A stretch of 12,103 bases of DNA from Actinomycetota bacterium (GTDB lineage: Bacteria; Actinomycetota; Geothermincolia; Fen-727; Anoxymicrobiaceae): the NCBI GenBank assembly GCA_016649525.1, contig JAENXM010000031.1:1-12103 (forward strand), given 5' to 3'. The first letter of the stretch is position 1; every line of letters starts with the position of its first letter. Shown piece by piece: positions 8,295-12,103 of this stretch. Made by a program: the position numbers and the translations under genes. The notes under the pieces are model-generated. The model saw only the letters and a list, made by a program, of their open reading frames with translations, was not told the origin of the DNA and did not search any database.

Positions 8295-9242
8295 GTGGCA
8301 AACCATGATCTGGTAGTTACAGCCCCACCACACATAAAGGGCAAGGACATGATCTCGACGGGCATGAGGGACGTCGCGATCGCCCTCATCCCTCTAGTCG
8401 TGATGTCGCTGGTGTTTTTCCGTCTCTACGCGCTCGTGAACCTCGTGGCGGCTGTCGCAACGGCGCTGGCGTGTGAATACGTGATGCGAAAGATGATGGG
8501 AAGGGAGCCGACCCTCGGTGATTACAGCGCGGTGGTGACCGGGCTCCTCCTGGCACTCATACTGCCGCCGACCGTCCCGTTCTGGTGGGTGATGATAGGG
8601 GTGATAATCGCCGTAGCGATCGTTAAGGAGTTGATGGGTGGCCTGGGAGTCAACCTTTTCAACCCCGCCCTTTTCGGGTTCGTTTCGCTTATAATCATCT
8701 CTCGCATATTCGGGCCGATCGTGCTGGGTTATTCGCTCGGTGGGATAAACGGGGTGACTTCCGCGACGCCGCTGACCTTTATCAAAGGCGGAGCCCTGAA
8801 CGGCCTGCGGCCCGGGTACTGGAACCTGTTTCTAGCGCACGGCGGGGGCGCACTCGGCGAGGTCTCGGTCCTCGCAGTGCTGGTGGGGGCAGCGTATCTC
8901 CTGTACAAGGGCCACATAACGTGGCACATACCGGCGTCCATTATCGGCACGGTCTTCGTACTGTCGGCGATTCTGGGGGAAAATCCCCTCTACATGATAC
9001 TCGCCGGCGGAGTGATGCTCGGTTCCTTCTTCATGGCGACCGACTGGGTCACCAGCCCGGACACGAGACTAGGGCAGGTGATATACGGGGTATTGATCGG
9101 AGTGCTGATCGTCGTGATGCGCTTGTACGCCGCCCCGACGGGAGCGGTGGCGTACTCGATCCTTATCGGGAACGCAGTGACACCTCTGCTCAACCGCCTG
9201 TTTGTGATCAAGCGGTTCGGCGCGGTGAAATCCGTTTCTTGA
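8295..9242 (+). CDS. rnfD: RnfD/NqrB-family membrane subunit with predicted covalent FMN
   Basis: This is an integral membrane protein of 315 residues with many hydrophobic segments (for example 27-50, 82-111, 124-146, 186-200, 207-225, 230-245 and 260-300). Family marks include GGLGVNLFNPALFGF, TSATPL (residues 155-160) and FFMATDWVTSP. In RnfD and NqrB a Thr in the S/TxAT motif carries FMN through a phosphoester bond made by ApbE; here that would be T158. The start is GTG 8295, after a G-rich site (8279-8288), 16 nt from rnfC. A strong terminator follows, so the operon appears to end here without rnfG, rnfE, rnfA or rnfB. No apbE gene is visible. The family assignment is firm; its role with formate dehydrogenase is inferred. 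Confidence 0.92.
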   Translation: MANHDLVVTAPPHIKGKDMISTGMRDVAIALIPLVVMSLVFFRLYALVNLVAAVATALACEYVMRKMMGREPTLGDYSAVVTGLLLALILPPTVPFWWVMIGVIIAVAIVKELMGGLGVNLFNPALFGFVSLIIISRIFGPIVLGYSLGGINGVTSATPLTFIKGGALNGLRPGYWNLFLAHGGGALGEVSVLAVLVGAAYLLYKGHITWHIPASIIGTVFVLSAILGENPLYMILAGGVMLGSFFMATDWVTSPDTRLGQVIYGVLIGVLIVVMRLYAAPTGAVAYSILIGNAVTPLLNRLFVIKRFGAVKSVS

Positions 9243-9263
9243 TTCGAAACCGATCGTCTGAGA

Positions 9264-9291
9264 AAACGGGGCTCCTTTCGGGGCCCCGTTT
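9264..9291. terminator. Bidirectional intrinsic terminator between convergent operons
   Basis: A 12-bp stem (9264-9275 pairing with 9280-9291, core ACGGGGC/GCCCCGT, one T-G wobble) closes a TTTC tetraloop. On the plus strand the right arm ends GTTTC followed by ATTCT, and it lies 21 nt after rnfD. On the minus strand the arm ends in TTTTCT just after the P-loop gene. The last stem base is the first base of that gene's stop codon, so one hairpin probably serves both transcripts. Confidence 0.85.
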
Positions 9292-9887
9292 CATTCTGTC
9301 CTTTCGCGTGCCATGATCGCGGCCTCGCGCCAGGCGTTCTCGCGCCCGGTCTGGTCGTCGAAGAGCAAAGTCCTCGCACCCGGTGCCAGCGTTTTGAGGG
9401 CGGACGCGAGTTTGTCCCGGTCATACCGGGAGAGGCCTCCCGTTCCGTCCACTAGCACCAGGTCTGAACGGGAAAGGGCGCCTCGTGCCGACGGCTTGAA
9501 CTCATCGAGCGGCACTGCCATGAGGAAAACGGCGAAATCGGGGTCAAGATACTCGAGCGCGCTATTTCCCTCTACTACGATCAGCCCATTATCGGGGAAC
9601 ATAGAAAGCGCCCGTCCGAGCTCCTCTTTCAGGCTGCCTTCCGGCGCGTTGACCCGGATCACCTGCTTCGCACCGGCATTGACGAGCGAACCGGTGTCGG
9701 TGCCGTTCCTTTCGATCACATCCTGGTCGCTGATGATCGTTTTTGCTGTGGGGTGTGTTCCTCCGGAGCTCACCTTCAGGCCGAAGTCGGCCCCGAGCTC
9801 TCGTACCAGGTGGGACGCTAGCGAGCTCTTGCCCGCCTTCTTCGAGGATGAGCTAACGGAGACTATCTTGAGTTTTGCTCTTGCCAT
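9291..9887 (-). CDS. Small P-loop NTPase, MobB-like (possible molybdopterin-guanine dinucleotide synthesis accessory protein)
   Basis: A 198-residue soluble protein. It has an N-terminal beta strand and P-loop SSKKAGKSS (residues 14-22), a TDTGSLVNAGAKQV segment (63-76) and IVVEGNSALE (103-112). The order P-loop, then a (T)DT...AGA segment, then (V)VEG recalls MobB, which binds GTP and assists MobA in attaching GMP to molybdopterin for bis-MGD enzymes such as FdhA. Two points argue for caution. The first P-loop Gly is Ser, and the usual MobB basic/His region is not clear. The C-terminal half (DLVLVDGTGG, 142-151) may be a divergent second motif. It could be another GTPase-like protein. The ATG at 9885-9887 lies 30 nt beyond the 3' end of selC, so it is probably co-transcribed with selA-selB-selC. 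Confidence 0.6.
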   Translation of the reverse strand: MARAKLKIVSVSSSSKKAGKSSLASHLVRELGADFGLKVSSGGTHPTAKTIISDQDVIERNGTDTGSLVNAGAKQVIRVNAPEGSLKEELGRALSMFPDNGLIVVEGNSALEYLDPDFAVFLMAVPLDEFKPSARGALSRSDLVLVDGTGGLSRYDRDKLASALKTLAPGARTLLFDDQTGRENAWREAAIMARERTE

Positions 9888-9917
9888 ATATCGAAGTCCT
9901 GCCAGGACCAGACAATC

Positions 9918-10013
9918 TGGCGGAGGTGCATAAGAATCGAACTTACCCAGCGCCGGTCAAGACGCCACAACGGTTTTGAAGACCGCGCCGCCCACCAGGA
10001 CGGATCCACCTCC
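9918..10013 (-). tRNA. selC: tRNA-Sec (anticodon TCA)
   Basis: This 96-nt gene, CCA included, folds as a selenocysteine tRNA, which decodes UGA once charged and converted by SelA. The acceptor is GGAGGTGG/GCACCTCC (7 pairs, then an unusual G-G at pair 8). The D-stem has 6 bp (CCGTCC/GGGCGG) with a TGGT loop, and the anticodon stem is GCGGT/ACCGT with loop CTTCAAA (anticodon TCA at 9977-9979). There is a long variable arm (GGCGTC/GGCGCT, 6 bp) and a T-arm GTAAG-TTCGATT-CTTAT. The discriminator is G and CCA is encoded. The long acceptor/T-arm, 6-bp D-stem with tiny loop and large variable arm are diagnostic for bacterial tRNA-Sec. It starts 28 nt after the selB stop; I see no convincing promoter of its own. 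Confidence 0.95.
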
Positions 10014-10041
10014 TCTTATACTGCAGAGATATGATACAGGA

Positions 10042-11949
10042 TTATCGCAACCTGCGGATGTCACCGACGCGCACCGTCACCTTCGTCCTGTCGAAGTACT
10101 CGAGTAGCGGCAGTGCATATTTCCTGCTGGTCTCTATGACCTTCCTGAATTCGCTAACAGTGATGCCTTCAGGGTCGATTGACTCCCGCAGCCTGGTTTC
10201 TATGTCTTCTATAGCCCTTGGCGAGAAGTAGAGCTCGGGCGAAACACGGACCGCCCTCTCCTGCTTTTCGGCGACTGCCAGCAGGTCCGAGAGCATCCGC
10301 CGGTCCAGGGAGAGCTCTGAGGAAAGCTCCGAGAGAGTGGGTGGGGAGGCAGGCCGGCTATTGATTCTTTCGATGATCTCCTCGATGAGACGTTCCTGCT
10401 CGCCGGTGACTGTCGCCGATTCCCCGGGAAGACTTACTATCTTGCCATGCGATTCAAGTACGTTTTCCCGCAGCAGCATGTCCAGGAAGATATCCGCCGC
10501 CTTATTGTCCCATGAGGACAGCGCCCTCTTCTTTAGGGTCTCCTTTGACATCCCGTCTGAAAGGGGATTCTCGATATGGAACGCGCGAAGAGATCGCTCA
10601 ATGGATTCCTTGATTTCGTTGTAGCATCCAGAGGACAGGTAGAGTGCAGGCTCCCGATCGCCCAGGGTCATCGCTCCGCCAGTAGAGGCAAGGGCTTCCA
10701 TGCCCCTTTCGACTGTTGCGGGCGCAAGACCTGATTCAAGTACGAGGTCACCGACAGACAGCGGCTTCAATGCTCTCGACAGATATACAGCAACGGACTT
10801 ATCGGGTTTTCCCGATTCAAGGTCATTGAACTGCCGCAGGGCCGCTTCATCCCGCAACCGGTGCTTCGAAGGGTGGGCGTCGATCACAGTGCCGCCGCCG
10901 ATGGTGGTAACGGGCGAGTAGCTCCTGAGGACGAACCTGTCGCCGCTGGCACAGGTTGCCTTCGACTCGAGGCGAAGCTGACAGGGGCGCGTTTCGCCGG
11001 GGGCGACGGCCTCGCCTTCCAGCGGGTAGACGCGGCCGAGGAGCTCGCGCGTGCCGTGGTGGAACCTCAACCTTGTCCCGCGCTTGAGGGGCTTCGCGCA
11101 TTCCTTCAAGAGGGTCACCCTGGCGTCGACCATGTAAGTCGGCTTGAGGTAGCCTGGAGCGAGCAGGACGTCACCGCGGGCGACATCTTTCTTAGAAACA
11201 CCCGCCAGGTTCGCCGCTACCCTCTCGCCAGCGTAGACCGTCTCGCGCCCGGCGCCGTGTACACCCAGGCTGCGGACCCTCACCGGACGGCCGACCGGTG
11301 ATATCTCGAGGTGTTCGCCGTTCTTGATAGCGCCGCTCCAGAGAGTGCCGGTCACCACCGTACCGATACCCTTGAGTGTGAAAACCCTGTCTACGGGGAG
11401 TCGCACGGGGAGCGCCTCGTCCTTCAGGTGGACTTCCCGGGCGACACGCTCCAGCTCTCGCCTGAGTTCGGGGATCCCGCGTCCGGTCACAGCGGAGACG
11501 GGCATTATCGTCGAGCCCTTGAGGGCGCTCCACTCGAGCAACTCGCTGACCTCGTCGATGACAAGCCTTACGAGGTCGTCCTCGACGAGGTCTACCTTGG
11601 TTATCGCGACGACCCCCCTGGACACACCGAGAAAGTCGAGTATGGCCAGGTGCTCTCTCGTCTGGGGCATCACCCCGTCATCGGCTGCCACTACCAGGAG
11701 CGCCAGGTCGACCCCCGTGGCCCCGGCCATCATGTTGCGCACGAAGTTCTCGTGGCCAGGTACGTCGACGATACCGACTACTGAACCGTCCGAAAGCTCG
11801 AGCGGGGCGAATCCCAGATCGATCGAGATGCCGCGTTTCTTCTCCTCGGCGAGTCGGTCGGTGTCTTTACCGGTCAGCGCCTTCACGAGTACGGTCTTGC
11901 CGTGGTCTATGTGCCCGGCCGTGCCGATGATGAGATTTCGTCGGGTCAT
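10042..11949 (-). CDS. selB: Selenocysteine-specific translation elongation factor SelB
   Basis: SelB is a GTPase that brings Sec-tRNA to the ribosome and binds the SECIS RNA in the mRNA. The 635-residue product has an EF-Tu-like G domain: GTAGHIDHGKT (residues 9-19), RGISIDLGF (39-47, with Ser where RGIT is common), DVPGHENFVRNM (62-73) and TKVD (117-120). Beta-barrel domains follow (VDRVFTLKGIGTVVTGTL), and the last roughly 250 residues form the winged-helix region that recognises SECIS RNA. Full length is normal for bacterial SelB. The ATG at 11947-11949 follows GAGGAG at about 10-nt spacing, 24 nt after selA. TAA is at 10042-10044, with selC next. This gene and fdhA's SECIS should be a matched pair. 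Confidence 0.97.
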   Translation of the reverse strand: MTRRNLIIGTAGHIDHGKTVLVKALTGKDTDRLAEEKKRGISIDLGFAPLELSDGSVVGIVDVPGHENFVRNMMAGATGVDLALLVVAADDGVMPQTREHLAILDFLGVSRGVVAITKVDLVEDDLVRLVIDEVSELLEWSALKGSTIMPVSAVTGRGIPELRRELERVAREVHLKDEALPVRLPVDRVFTLKGIGTVVTGTLWSGAIKNGEHLEISPVGRPVRVRSLGVHGAGRETVYAGERVAANLAGVSKKDVARGDVLLAPGYLKPTYMVDARVTLLKECAKPLKRGTRLRFHHGTRELLGRVYPLEGEAVAPGETRPCQLRLESKATCASGDRFVLRSYSPVTTIGGGTVIDAHPSKHRLRDEAALRQFNDLESGKPDKSVAVYLSRALKPLSVGDLVLESGLAPATVERGMEALASTGGAMTLGDREPALYLSSGCYNEIKESIERSLRAFHIENPLSDGMSKETLKKRALSSWDNKAADIFLDMLLRENVLESHGKIVSLPGESATVTGEQERLIEEIIERINSRPASPPTLSELSSELSLDRRMLSDLLAVAEKQERAVRVSPELYFSPRAIEDIETRLRESIDPEGITVSEFRKVIETSRKYALPLLEYFDRTKVTVRVGDIRRLR

Positions 11950-11973
11950 CTTACACGGACTCCTCGGGCGCCT

Positions 11974-12102
11974 TTACGCGATGGCCGAGATGATATCGGC
12001 CAGTAGGGGGACCTCGGTGTCTGCGACCGTTCGCAAGTCGAGGAGAAGCCTGTCTTCCTTGAGGCGCCCCAGGACACCAGGGTCGGCTTTACGAAGCATT
12101 TC
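11974..12102 (-). CDS. selA: L-seryl-tRNA(Sec) selenium transferase SelA, C-terminal end only
   Basis: Forty-two codons and a TAA are visible on the minus strand; the rest lies beyond the window. The residues ADPGVLGRLKEDRLLLDLRT, then VAD and the closing helix, match the conserved C-terminus of SelA (the family's typical pattern is PVIGRI-DDRLLLDLRTV). SelA is a PLP enzyme that converts Ser-tRNA(Sec) to Sec-tRNA(Sec) with selenophosphate. The 24-nt gap to selB indicates a selA-selB operon. The piece is short, but the motif and the position before selB and selC make the call secure. Confidence 0.9.
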   Translation of the reverse strand, partial: EMLRKADPGVLGRLKEDRLLLDLRTVADTEVPLLADIISAIA

Positions 12103-12103
12103 C

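Noticed and set aside
9240..9291. TGA of rnfD plus the hairpin 21 nt downstream as a second Sec/SECIS site
   Set aside because: RnfD is complete at this point, the hairpin is a GC-rich terminator with a TTTC loop, and no conserved protein continues in frame.
10014..10070. Separate promoter for selC (TATAAG and TATCAT-like boxes on the minus strand)
   Set aside because: No -35 box lies at a usable distance, and TATAAG is too close to the tRNA 5' end; co-transcription with selB is simpler.
1..12103. CRISPR arrays, insertion sequences, integrase or attachment sites
   Set aside because: I saw no regular spaced repeats, transposase-like frames or terminal inverted repeats. The tRNA-Sec gene could serve as an integration site in principle, but no repeat of its 3' end was seen.

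Overview
This is a 12.1 kb stretch of a GC-rich bacterial chromosome (roughly 60% by eye) that is almost fully coding. It holds a complete selenocysteine-dependent formate dehydrogenase locus: a plus-strand operon from about 837 to 9242 and a convergent minus-strand block from 12103 down to 9291, meeting at one hairpin terminator. Frequent AGG (Arg) and ATA (Ile) codons, GTG starts, strong GGAGG-type ribosome binding sites, Tat export, Rnf-type proteins and Sec usage suggest an uncultivated or little-studied anaerobe, possibly a deep-branching anaerobic actinobacterium. The taxonomic guess is weak and rests on style rather than a marker gene.

Plus strand. The window opens inside a CoxE-like von Willebrand A protein (3-836). 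A good sigma70-type promoter follows (837-865). Next come tatA (911-1111), tatC (1127-1876), fdhE (1900-2778), fdhA (2913-6104), fdhB (6118-6948), an rnfC homologue (6965-8278) and an rnfD homologue (8295-9242). fdhA contains an in-frame TGA at 3528-3530. It lies exactly at the active-site selenocysteine position of the FdnG/FdoG family and is followed by a SECIS-type hairpin, so the gene is one 1063-residue selenoprotein and not two ORFs. The 134-bp gap between fdhE and fdhA is the largest non-coding gap on this strand and carries palindromes that look regulatory. No stretch of 300 bases lacks a gene.

Minus strand, in transcription order: the 3' end of selA (12102-11974), selB (11949-10042), the selenocysteine tRNA selC (10013-9918), and a small P-loop protein resembling MobB of molybdopterin-guanine dinucleotide synthesis (9887-9291). 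Together these supply the Sec insertion machinery for fdhA and possibly its cofactor.

How it fits together: selA/selB/selC allow UGA decoding in fdhA. FdhE and the TatA/TatC translocase should mature and export the FdhAB heterodimer through the twin-arginine signal on FdhA. FdhB has four [4Fe-4S] clusters and a C-terminal membrane anchor, as in formate dehydrogenase N. The usual partner, a cytochrome b gamma subunit, is absent from the operon. Its place is taken by two Rnf subunits, RnfC (Fe-S, predicted NADH/FMN-binding, cytoplasmic face) and RnfD (membrane, predicted covalent FMN), without rnfA, rnfB, rnfE or rnfG. This suggests an Fdh-Rnf hybrid module linking periplasmic formate oxidation to cytoplasmic NAD(H). 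That link is an inference and the main point of interest in the window.
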